DNA of 64,000 nucleotides. Source: Verrucomicrobiia bacterium. GTDB lineage: Bacteria > Verrucomicrobiota > Verrucomicrobiia > Limisphaerales > JADLHS01. The stretch spans positions 124,001-188,000 of the forward strand of contig JAHCLO010000006.1 of assembly GCA_026125285.1 (NCBI GenBank). The letters are read 5' to 3'. Under the pieces are notes generated by a model. It made no database searches. It had not been told where the DNA came from and saw only the letters and a program-made list of their open reading frames with translations. Both the position numbers and the translations under genes were made by a program. This document shows positions 18,041 through 25,185 of the stretch, piece by piece. How positions within the stretch are numbered: the stretch's first letter is position 1; each line of letters starts with the position of its first letter.

Positions 18041-19972
18041 CTACTTCGCTGTGACGTTGTAGCAAAACAGCATGTCTTGATCCCGAATGTAGAGCTTGCC
18101 GTTTGCAATCACCGGATGCGCCCAAGCAGGCAGTCTGGTGCGCTCAGGCTGCATAAAGCGCCCACGCTCCAGGTATTCCTTGCGGCTCGGCTCGATCAAA
18201 ATCAGGTCGCCCTCCTCGGCACGGTAGTAAATGCGGCCATCGGCAAACGCGACCGAGCCTTTGCGAACCCGTCGTTTATCGGAGTCGCGCTCGTTCCACA
18301 GAATGTCGCCCGTTCGGAAGTCGAGACAGATCAGGTAGCCGCCACCGTTGCCGCCATTGGATCCAAACAAAGCGCCGTCGTGCAAAATCACACCACCGTG
18401 ATGATTTTCCATTTGCCGGGAGGACCACACTTCCGTGGCCTTTACTTCACCATCTGATTCCCGGCTGAGCTTCACGGCTCCCCCGCCCGCACCATAGGCG
18501 GAGGCGGCAAACACAATCCCATCCTGGTAAATCGGTGTGGAACAGTTGATCCCCATCCCGTTAGCAGGCCGGTTGTATTGCCAGAGGAATTTGCCATCGG
18601 CTGCCGCAACCCCGATGAGCGCTTTTGCGGTAAGTTGCACATACTGGCGTTGCCCATCGAATTCAATGGCGATAGGCGAAGCGTAGGCCGCTCCCGATGA
18701 TCCGAGACCAGGGAAGCCGCCGAAGCCACCCCCGGGACGACCTCGACCGCGGTCGGCGCCGCCAGGACCGCCTCCGAGAGCCCCAGGAGCGCCGCCCATC
18801 CCAGGATTCGTCATACCTCCCGCAAATCCGCTGTCCGCCTGCCAAACCTGGCCGCTCGAATCCGTGAATGGCGAGGAAGCTCCAGCATTGATCCGAATCG
18901 TCCCCGCGGGGGATGCTCCGCCCGCTGACTCTCCCTGCGGAACAATTTCAATCGCCTTGATGGCTGGATTCTCGACCTGAGACGTGAAGGCGATACGAAA
19001 CTCGCCGTTGGTCACTTGCACGGGCACCGTCTCCACATAGGCCTTGTTGGGTCCGCCCGCTTTTACCCAGATGTCGAAGTCCTTGAACTTGGTTCCTTGC
19101 ACATCGAAGGAGAAGACACGTTGGCCCGGGCCGGTGATTCCCTGGTAGGTTTCCGCAAAGTAGAGTTTCGCGACATACTTGCCGTTGGGAATCTTTTGCG
19201 AGAAAGCCGTCATTCCCCAATGCTCGCTGACAAACAGGTTGGGATCCTTCGTGCCGGTCACCTCCGCAGCGGAGCCCGCGCCGCCTCCGGCAGGACCGCC
19301 GCCGCCCGCACCGCCACCGGCATTGGGAGCGCTGGCCGGAGCGGTTTCCGAACTGCCGGGCATCTGGGTCTTCCAAATCGTCTCGCCGGTCAACTTGTTC
19401 AAAGCTACCAGCATGGCGCCATCGCTGCCGGGGGTGCAGATCAGCTTGTCACCGTCCACCAGCGGCGATTCGCGGTAGCTCCAGGCCGGGATCGCCCCAC
19501 CAAAATCCGTCACCAGATTCCGTTGCCAAACCACTTTGCCATCGGACGTCCGCAGGCACACGACATTGCCCGCGAGCCCCATGACGTAAAGCCGGTCGCC
19601 ATCCACAGTCGGAGTGGCGCTTGGCCCTTCTTTTGATTGCGGGAAGTTCTGCGAGTGGGCCGGCGCGATCCGAACTGCCCAGACTTCCTTGCCATCCTGC
19701 TCGGACAACGCCCAGACGACTTCATCCTCGCCGCGGTTGCTCATGCCGTAGATGCGACCGGCCGCAATGGAAGGCGCACTGTCGCCACCCCCAAGGCCGT
19801 TGATCTTCCATGCGAGCGGCGGCCCATCTTTCGGCCACACAGGGAGCAAGCCGGTTTCCTTGGATTGGGCTGTCCGGTCCGGCCCTTGCCACTGCGGCCA
19901 ATCAAACTGCGCGCTTAAAGCGCTTTGCGCTAAAGTCGCGACGGTGAGAGCAATTGCGATCGTTTGATACAT
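18041..19972 (-). CDS. PQQ-type beta-propeller with inserted malectin-like domain
   Basis: The 643-aa protein starts at [20 protein letters not shown], rejecting an ATG 66 bases upstream. After blades 1-3 ([29 protein letters not shown]) comes a Gly/Ala/Ser-rich linker and a malectin-like carbohydrate-binding domain at about residues 220-340 ([40 protein letters not shown]). A second Gly-rich stretch ([20 protein letters not shown]) follows, then the rest of the propeller. The insert suggests glycan binding at the cell surface. It is the first gene of the long minus-strand run ending near 8593. Confidence 0.82.
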   Translation of the reverse strand: MYQTIAIALTVATLAQSALSAQFDWPQWQGPDRTAQSKETGLLPVWPKDGPPLAWKINGLGGGDSAPSIAAGRIYGMSNRGEDEVVWALSEQDGKEVWAVRIAPAHSQNFPQSKEGPSATPTVDGDRLYVMGLAGNVVCLRTSDGKVVWQRNLVTDFGGAIPAWSYRESPLVDGDKLICTPGSDGAMLVALNKLTGETIWKTQMPGSSETAPASAPNAGGGAGGGGPAGGGAGSAAEVTGTKDPNLFVSEHWGMTAFSQKIPNGKYVAKLYFAETYQGITGPGQRVFSFDVQGTKFKDFDIWVKAGGPNKAYVETVPVQVTNGEFRIAFTSQVENPAIKAIEIVPQGESAGGASPAGTIRINAGASSPFTDSSGQVWQADSGFAGGMTNPGMGGAPGALGGGPGGADRGRGRPGGGFGGFPGLGSSGAAYASPIAIEFDGQRQYVQLTAKALIGVAAADGKFLWQYNRPANGMGINCSTPIYQDGIVFAASAYGAGGGAVKLSRESDGEVKATEVWSSRQMENHHGGVILHDGALFGSNGGNGGGYLICLDFRTGDILWNERDSDKRRVRKGSVAFADGRIYYRAEEGDLILIEPSRKEYLERGRFMQPERTRLPAWAHPVIANGKLYIRDQDMLFCYNVTAK

Positions 19973-20292
19973 AGGAGTGTTCCTCACCTTCAGGTGCTGA
20001 CAGTCTTGCGCTCGTGTTCCAAATTCCGATGGCCACATAATTCTACAATAGCCAACATCCCACTTCTGTCACTTGCAGACCGCGCCAATCTACTAGCCAA
20101 ACACGCCAAACGCGCAATTCGCGCGCATGATCTGGAATCACACCGGGACGCTTAATGATCTCCCATCTTGTTGCGCGGCGTTGACCTCCATTACAACAAT
20201 CCCCAAACCAGCGGCTGACCATCAGGAGATGCGCGACAGATGATTGGCAGGCAGCGCCGCGTCCCAGGGGAGCTCATGGGTGCGGCATCGGC
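19973..20292. other. Divergent intergenic region, propeller operon / rrf2-type gene
   Basis: No gene is supported here. The stretch separates the minus-strand propeller-CotH run from the plus-strand Rrf2 block and should hold promoters for both; only the Rrf2-side promoter is clear. Confidence 0.5.
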
Positions 20293-20327
20293 TTGACAGT
20301 TTCCATATCGTAACAGATACTGTTTCG
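20293..20327 (+). promoter_or_regulatory. Promoter with overlapping dyad, rrf2-type gene
   Basis: TTGACA at 20293-20298 and GATACT at 20316-20321 are 17 bases apart, a good sigma-70-type promoter. A dyad CGTAACAG-ATA-CTGTTTCG (20309-20327) covers the -10 box, 10 bases ahead of the Rrf2 start, as expected for autorepression. Binding by the Rrf2 protein is inference. Confidence 0.6.
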
Positions 20328-20337
20328 GAATGAACCT

Positions 20338-20760
20338 ATGGTAAATTGTCGTTTCACGGTCGCGATACATGTGTTGTGTGTACTGGCGGCGTTGCATCCC
20401 AAGCCCGTCACGTCCGAGTTCATTGCCGGCAGCGTGAACACCAACCCCGTCGTGATCCGGCGCATCCTGGCGCTGTTGCGTCGAGCCGGCCTCGTGAAGT
20501 CGCAACCGGGTGTCAGCGGCGGCTGGGAACTTCTGGCCAAGCCCGAGAAGATTACCTTGGGAGGGCTTTACCAAATCGTTCGCCCGGGGACGGTGTTCGC
20601 CATGCACAGCCAGCAGCCTAACGTCCTCTGTCCCGTGGGCCGCAACATCCAGCGCGGGCTTGGCTCGCATTACCAGAAGGCCCAAGCCGCCATGGAAGCC
20701 GAACTCGACCGCACCACCATCGCGGACGTGCTCAAGGACGTGTTGGGGACTTCCCAATGA
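20338..20760 (+). CDS. Rrf2-family transcription regulator
   Basis: The 140-aa winged-helix protein matches the Rrf2 family: FTVAIHVLCVLA, FIAGSVNTNPVVIRRILALL, GLVKSQPGVSGGWELL, and LYQIVRPG. The three closely spaced Cys that bind Fe-S in IscR/NsrR are absent (only single Cys at about residues 4, 14 and 98), so it resembles the cluster-free YwnA/CymR-like branch. It heads a plus-strand block with a cupin gene, and a dyad over its own promoter suggests autoregulation. Confidence 0.87.
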   Translation: MVNCRFTVAIHVLCVLAALHPKPVTSEFIAGSVNTNPVVIRRILALLRRAGLVKSQPGVSGGWELLAKPEKITLGGLYQIVRPGTVFAMHSQQPNVLCPVGRNIQRGLGSHYQKAQAAMEAELDRTTIADVLKDVLGTSQ

Positions 20761-20825
20761 CCCTTTTTTTGACCCAAACCGTAACAATACAAACTACAAA
20801 TAAACAAAAGGGCAGGAGCAAACAA

Positions 20826-21236
20826 ATGAACACCACAGGCAAGAACTACCAGGTAACATCAATCGGTGACATTCAAGCCAAAGGACGCGTCACGCTGCAC
20901 AACGAACTTGCCCTTACCGGCTCGGAAGTCTCCATCAATGAACTGCCCCCAGGCGTCAGTGTGCCCTTCCTGCACTCCCACAAGCGGAATGAGGAGGTTT
21001 ACATCATGGTCAAAGGGAAAGGTCGTTTCCAAGTGGACGGCGACGAGTTCGAGGTCGCCGAGGGCAGCGTCATTCGCGTTGACCCCGCCGGACGGCGCTG
21101 CATCGCCGCCGATGCTCAGAGTTCGCTTCGATACATCTGCATCCAAACCGAGGCCAAGAGCCTCGTCCAATTCACCGAGGGCGACGGCGTCATCCTCGAA
21201 ACCAAGCCCACCTGGCTCCAGAGTGCTGGTGACTGA
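20826..21236 (+). CDS. Small cupin-domain protein
   Basis: The 136-aa protein starts at ATG 20826 after AGGAG; an in-frame ATG at 20757 lacks this and overlaps the rrf2-type gene. It is a single cupin with VPFLHSHKRNEEVYIMVKGK and GSVIRVDPAGRRC. The first His-x-His and Glu of the metal site are present, but the second-motif His is replaced by Arg, so metal binding may be altered. Close spacing to the Rrf2 gene makes it the likely direct target of that regulator. Substrate unknown. Confidence 0.82.
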   Translation: MNTTGKNYQVTSIGDIQAKGRVTLHNELALTGSEVSINELPPGVSVPFLHSHKRNEEVYIMVKGKGRFQVDGDEFEVAEGSVIRVDPAGRRCIAADAQSSLRYICIQTEAKSLVQFTEGDGVILETKPTWLQSAGD

Positions 21237-21280
21237 TCGGCATCTCACCCGCCCCACATACCCCCTAAAAGAGTCAGCCT

Positions 21281-22456
21281 ATGAACAGAAGACAAGCCAT
21301 TAAGACCACCTTCACCGCCGCCGCGTTCGCTTCGGTGCTCCGCCCCACGATGCTTGCCGCCCAGGAGACGTCGCCGAAGCCTGCGGCAGTGGAAGGAAAC
21401 ACCCTCCACCTCAACCCGGCCACGGGCGCGGATACGAACTCCGGAGCCAAGGACAGTCCGCTCCGCACTCTGGCCGAGGCGGCCCGGCGTGTGAACCAGA
21501 CCGAAGGAACCGGTCCGCTGACCGTCATTCTTTCCGAAGGAGTTTATGCGGTCGGCGAGACCGCGATATTCAAGCCCGAGCGGCGGACGTTCACCAAGAC
21601 CGACCGCCTCACGATCCGCGCGGAGGTGCTGCCCGACGACCCGGACTGGCACACGGGACGGATGCCCACCCTCATCCACACGCTGCCGCTGACAGGGCCA
21701 AGGGCGAAGGGCCTTATCTTCGGCATGTTGACCGAGGCCAACCACGTCACGATCCAGGGCCTCAAGCTGCTTGGCGCCCCGGTGGTTGAAACACCCAAGC
21801 CCGGCATGCTCGTCCGTGTCTATCCGATCGGGAGGATGGGCAGGCAGTTGGACGACCTGGAAATCGCGCAGTGCCTTTTCGCCGGCGACAAGGTGGTCAG
21901 CCCGAACCATCTCGGAATCCTGGCGCATGGCTCGGGTATTCACGTCCACCACTGCGTCTTCTACAACGCGAAGCTGACGGTGGTCTTCTGGACGGGCGGC
22001 AGCCGCGGCCATTCGATGCACAACTGTTTCGTCCACGGTGCCTACGGCTCGGGCGTGTGGACGACCGAGATCGCCGACGATTTCGGGTTTCGCAACAACG
22101 TGATCGCCAATGGCAATTACGTCTGGACCTACCAGAGCGGAGCGATGGCGGGTCGCGACCCGGACGCCGGAGCCCGAGGCAACAACCCCGCTACGACGCC
22201 GGAGAAGCAGCCAGTCCACTACAAGGTGGTCAACAGCCTCTTCGCCGCGAACAAAAAGATGGCCTGCTCCGGCACCGGCGCCAACCTCGGTTTCAAGGAC
22301 ATCGACTCTTCGTTCCTCGAACTCATCAACACCAAAGTCTCGGACCAGTCCGTTACCGTCGAACTCGACGAGACCAAGAAGGAATTCCTGCACCCGGTGG
22401 CCGGTTCGGAAGCAGCAAAGATCGGTGTTGGATTGTTCCTGAACTCGGGCATGTAA
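21281..22456 (+). CDS. Exported right-handed beta-helix protein
   Basis: The 391-aa protein opens MNRRQAIKTTFTAAAFASVL, a twin-arginine-like signal, then LHLNPATGADTNSGAKDSPL and a series of short beta-helix coils (NHVTIQGLKLLG, NHLGILAHGSGIHVHHCVFY, HSMHNCFVHGAYGSGVW). This fold is used by polysaccharide lyases and glycan-binding proteins; the catalytic residues cannot be assigned. A run of alternative small residues near the C-terminus replaces the usual carbohydrate tail. Same strand and 44 bp after the cupin gene. Confidence 0.75.
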   Translation: MNRRQAIKTTFTAAAFASVLRPTMLAAQETSPKPAAVEGNTLHLNPATGADTNSGAKDSPLRTLAEAARRVNQTEGTGPLTVILSEGVYAVGETAIFKPERRTFTKTDRLTIRAEVLPDDPDWHTGRMPTLIHTLPLTGPRAKGLIFGMLTEANHVTIQGLKLLGAPVVETPKPGMLVRVYPIGRMGRQLDDLEIAQCLFAGDKVVSPNHLGILAHGSGIHVHHCVFYNAKLTVVFWTGGSRGHSMHNCFVHGAYGSGVWTTEIADDFGFRNNVIANGNYVWTYQSGAMAGRDPDAGARGNNPATTPEKQPVHYKVVNSLFAANKKMACSGTGANLGFKDIDSSFLELINTKVSDQSVTVELDETKKEFLHPVAGSEAAKIGVGLFLNSGM

Positions 22457-22484
22457 GGTCCGATCCTTCGCGTCAAAACTGCCA

Positions 22485-23000
22485 ATGAGCTCCAACGAAA
22501 CTTCCAAGCCAATCGCCCCCGGCGTCACGATCGGTCATGTGCATCTCAAAGTCGCCGACTTGGAGCGTGCGCTGGCGTTTTACCGGGGCGTGCTGGGCTT
22601 TGAACTCACGCAGCGTTTCGGGTCGCAAGCTGCGTTTGTCTCCGCCGGCGGCTATCATCATCACATTGGGCTGAACACCTGGGAAAGCGCTGGCGGTGCG
22701 CCACCGCCGCGGACGGCGACCGGCTTGTATCATCTGGCGATTCTATATCCCACGCGAGCGGCGCTCGCCGATGCATTGCGTCGCGTGCTCGCCGCGGGCA
22801 TCGAGCTTGACGGAGCGTCCGACCACGGTGTGAGCGAGGCAATCTACTTGCGCGACCCGGATGGCAATGGGGTCGAACTTTACCGGGACCGTCCGCGCAA
22901 CCAGTGGCCGCGCGCCGCCGATGGCGGACTCGGAATGTTCACGCGCACGCTCGACCTCGACAATCTCCTCGCGGAAGCAAGCTCCCGGAGCGACTCGTAA
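22485..23000 (+). CDS. VOC-superfamily (glyoxalase/extradiol dioxygenase-like) protein
   Basis: The 171-aa protein has the paired beta-alpha-beta3 modules: GHVHLKVADLERALAFYRGVLGFEL and GLYHLAILYPTRAALADALRRV, ending GVELYRDRPR. The metal triad His-His-Glu (GHVHL, YHLAI, GVELY) is intact, so a metal-dependent enzyme of the catechol 2,3-dioxygenase-like type is likely. It has one domain pair, unlike the large dioxygenases. It precedes the macrodomain gene by 22 bp. Confidence 0.85.
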   Translation: MSSNETSKPIAPGVTIGHVHLKVADLERALAFYRGVLGFELTQRFGSQAAFVSAGGYHHHIGLNTWESAGGAPPPRTATGLYHLAILYPTRAALADALRRVLAAGIELDGASDHGVSEAIYLRDPDGNGVELYRDRPRNQWPRAADGGLGMFTRTLDLDNLLAEASSRSDS

Positions 23001-23022
23001 AACCACCCTTGTGCTTCCGCAC

Positions 23023-23841
23023 ATGACAAAGGACGACATGCTGAAGGAGCTCCTTCGCGCGTTGCTGGCGGAGGGCTGGGCGGATTCACGCACGGCCATC
23101 CCGGAAGATGCCGCAGGCCAGCGTTATCTCCTGAGGACGCTCATGAATATCCGTCCCCCTTTGCGCGCCCACCCTGAACTGCTTGCACTTCAGGACCGTT
23201 TCCTCGCGGCAGAGCGGGCATCGGCAGCCGTCACCGACCCACATCGGCTGCCTACCATCCGGCAGACGTTCGGGGCCGGCGACGTTCCATGTCAGGACCA
23301 ACTGCTCCTCTGGAGGGGCGGCATCACCACCCTGGCGGCCGACGCCATCGTCAACGCGGCCAACTCCAAGCTGCTCGGTTGCTTCGTGCCCCACCACCGC
23401 TGCATTGACAACGCCATCCATTCTGCCGCCGGCATTCAGTTGCGGCTGGAGTGCCACCGGATCATGCAAAGGCAGGGCGGTGCCGAACCTGTCGGGCAGG
23501 CGAAACTGACCGGAGGCTACAACCTGCCCGCACGCTATGTGATCCACACGGTTGGTCCGACTATCCACGGGAGCGTGCGTCCAGAGGACGAACGCCTTCT
23601 GGAGTGCTGCTACACGGCCTGCCTCGACTTGGCGGCGCAGCACCAAGACATCAAAGTGCTGGCCTTCTGCTGCATCTCGACAGGGGAATTCCGATTCCCG
23701 AAACTTCCGGCGGCGCAGATCGCGGTGCGTACCGTTTGCCGATGGCTGCAAGCATCCGGGCACCACCCCCACCGGGTTGTCTTCAACGTGTTTACCCAGG
23801 AAGACCACGATGTTTATGCGGCCCTATTCCGACAGAGTTAA
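23023..23841 (+). CDS. Zinc-dependent macrodomain, ADP-ribosyl hydrolase
   Basis: The 272-aa protein has an all-helical N-terminal part (residues 1-90) and a macrodomain with ADAIVNAANSKLLGC, YVIHTVGP and FCCISTGEFRFP. The loop GCFVPHHRCIDNAIH (residues 119-133) is the signature of the Zn-Macro class, with Cys120, His124/125 and Cys127 as candidate ligands. Family members remove ADP-ribose placed by the neighbouring SirTM sirtuin. Start ATG 23023; a GTG at 23011 is also in frame. Its 3' end overlaps the sirtuin start by 32 bases, which points to coupled translation. Confidence 0.87.
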   Translation: MTKDDMLKELLRALLAEGWADSRTAIPEDAAGQRYLLRTLMNIRPPLRAHPELLALQDRFLAAERASAAVTDPHRLPTIRQTFGAGDVPCQDQLLLWRGGITTLAADAIVNAANSKLLGCFVPHHRCIDNAIHSAAGIQLRLECHRIMQRQGGAEPVGQAKLTGGYNLPARYVIHTVGPTIHGSVRPEDERLLECCYTACLDLAAQHQDIKVLAFCCISTGEFRFPKLPAAQIAVRTVCRWLQASGHHPHRVVFNVFTQEDHDVYAALFRQS

Positions 23842-24682
23842 AGACGCAGGACGCCTGCTGGCGGAAGCCGACTTCATTCTGATTGGAGCCGGGGCCGGCC
23901 TCTCCGCCGCCGCCGGGCTGAACTACCAGGATCCGGACCTATTCCGGAAGTGTTATCCGCAATTTGCGCGTCTGGGGTTGAACAACATCTGGGAAGCCAT
24001 CGTGGCGCACTGGGCTCCCAACGACGTCAACCGGCGCCGGTTCTGGGCCTTCTGGTCTCATCACATCCAGACGATACGCTACGACGCTCCGCCGGGGACG
24101 CCGTATCTGCATCTCTCGCGATTGGTCGCAGGCAAGCCGCACTTCGTCATCACCACGAACGTTGATGCCCAGTTCGCCAAGGCGGGCTTTCCTCCCGGCG
24201 GGCTGTTCACCCCACAGGGCGACTATGGGAAGTTCCAGTGCGCGGTGCCCTGCAGCGGAACCCTCCATGACAATCGTGACCTGGTGCAAAACCTCCTTAC
24301 CAACATGGATGACGCCAGCGTGCTGGTGCGGGATTCGGACATGCCGCGCTGCCCCGCCTGCGGGGATTACCTTGAGCGAAACCTCAGGAGAGACGGCCAC
24401 TTTGTGGAATCGCCCCACATGGAGACTCAACTGGCGTACGCCGAGTTTGTGAACCGCTCGTTCGCCGGGCGCTTGGCGCTTCTTGAGTTGGGAGTCGGTT
24501 TCAACACGCCGGGAATCATCCGCTGGCCGTTTGAGCGCCTTGTGTCGCACCACCCCCACGCCTCGCTTCTCAGGGTCAACCTGGATGATGCCAGCGTCCC
24601 AGTTGGAATCGAAACCCGGTCCATTGGCTTCAGAGAGGACGCCGCACAGGTGATTCAGGATCTCCTGCACCGATTACCTTAA
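23810..24682 (+). CDS. SirTM-class sirtuin (protein ADP-ribosyltransferase)
   Basis: The 290-aa protein begins at ATG 23810 after AGGAAG; ATG 23816 is possible. Sirtuin motifs are GAGAGLSAAAGL (Rossmann NAD loop), TTNVDAQFAKAGF, and a four-Cys zinc ribbon (CAVPC, CPAC). Asn117 and Gln136 are 19 residues apart, as in the Streptococcus SirTM pair known to be needed for transfer; the Gln stands where ordinary deacylase sirtuins have catalytic His. Known relatives modify a lipoylated GcvH-like carrier; no such carrier or lipoate ligase is in this window. Paired with the macrodomain gene. Confidence 0.87.
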   Translation: MFMRPYSDRVKDAGRLLAEADFILIGAGAGLSAAAGLNYQDPDLFRKCYPQFARLGLNNIWEAIVAHWAPNDVNRRRFWAFWSHHIQTIRYDAPPGTPYLHLSRLVAGKPHFVITTNVDAQFAKAGFPPGGLFTPQGDYGKFQCAVPCSGTLHDNRDLVQNLLTNMDDASVLVRDSDMPRCPACGDYLERNLRRDGHFVESPHMETQLAYAEFVNRSFAGRLALLELGVGFNTPGIIRWPFERLVSHHPHASLLRVNLDDASVPVGIETRSIGFREDAAQVIQDLLHRLP

Positions 24683-24828
24683 CCTACTGGATGCGAAGCG
24701 AACCCCGTGTGGGTCGGAGGATGAGTTGGTGCGTGGTGAGCGCTACGTTCCATTGGATTCTCGTCGCCCCCTAAAAAGCCCTCGGTGGCGGCTGGGAAGA
24801 GGATCCCACTCAGCAGTTGCGGCGGGAG
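24683..24828. other. Short intergenic gap, convergent ends
   Basis: The sirtuin gene (plus) and the relaxase partner gene (minus) converge here. I find no clear terminator hairpin with a T-run. Confidence 0.4.
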
Positions 24829-25185
24829 TCACTTTGACTCGGGCTGTCCAAGATGCTCGACGTTCCGGACTTCGGTAATCGCGATTTCACGAACCACAGG
24901 CTGGCCGTCCGGCACGAGTGACCGCTGATTCGGCGGCAGCGCCATCAGGAAGGATAGCTCCATCCGTTGCATCCCCGTCTCGATCCGTCGCAGAGAATGG
25001 CCATGCAATATCACCTCGTGCGTGGCGAAGACCAAGCGGAGGCGCTGCTCCTTCCCTTCACTCTTGAGTTCAGCGAAGGCGAATTGGTCGAACGGCAGCA
25101 GCAGGCTTTGCTCAGCCGATACTTCGATTTTGACCGCGCGAGCGTTCGGATCGCTCGCCCAGCATTCGGGTGATTTTGTGCTCAT
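24829..25185 (-). CDS. Small conserved-looking protein linked to the relaxase
   Basis: I do not recognise a named family. The 118-aa frame MSTKSPECWASDPNARAVKIEVSAEQ has a plausible soluble fold of alternating strands (SLLLPFDQFAFAELK, QRLRLVFATHEVILHG) and a regular C-terminus. It overlaps the last 74 bases of the relaxase gene in another frame; ATG 25185 is preferred to 25194 because residues before MSTK look like read-through. Similar small genes sit behind relaxases in this phylum from memory, which would suggest a mobilisation accessory role. Inference only. Confidence 0.55.
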   Translation of the reverse strand: MSTKSPECWASDPNARAVKIEVSAEQSLLLPFDQFAFAELKSEGKEQRLRLVFATHEVILHGHSLRRIETGMQRMELSFLMALPPNQRSLVPDGQPVVREIAITEVRNVEHLGQPESK

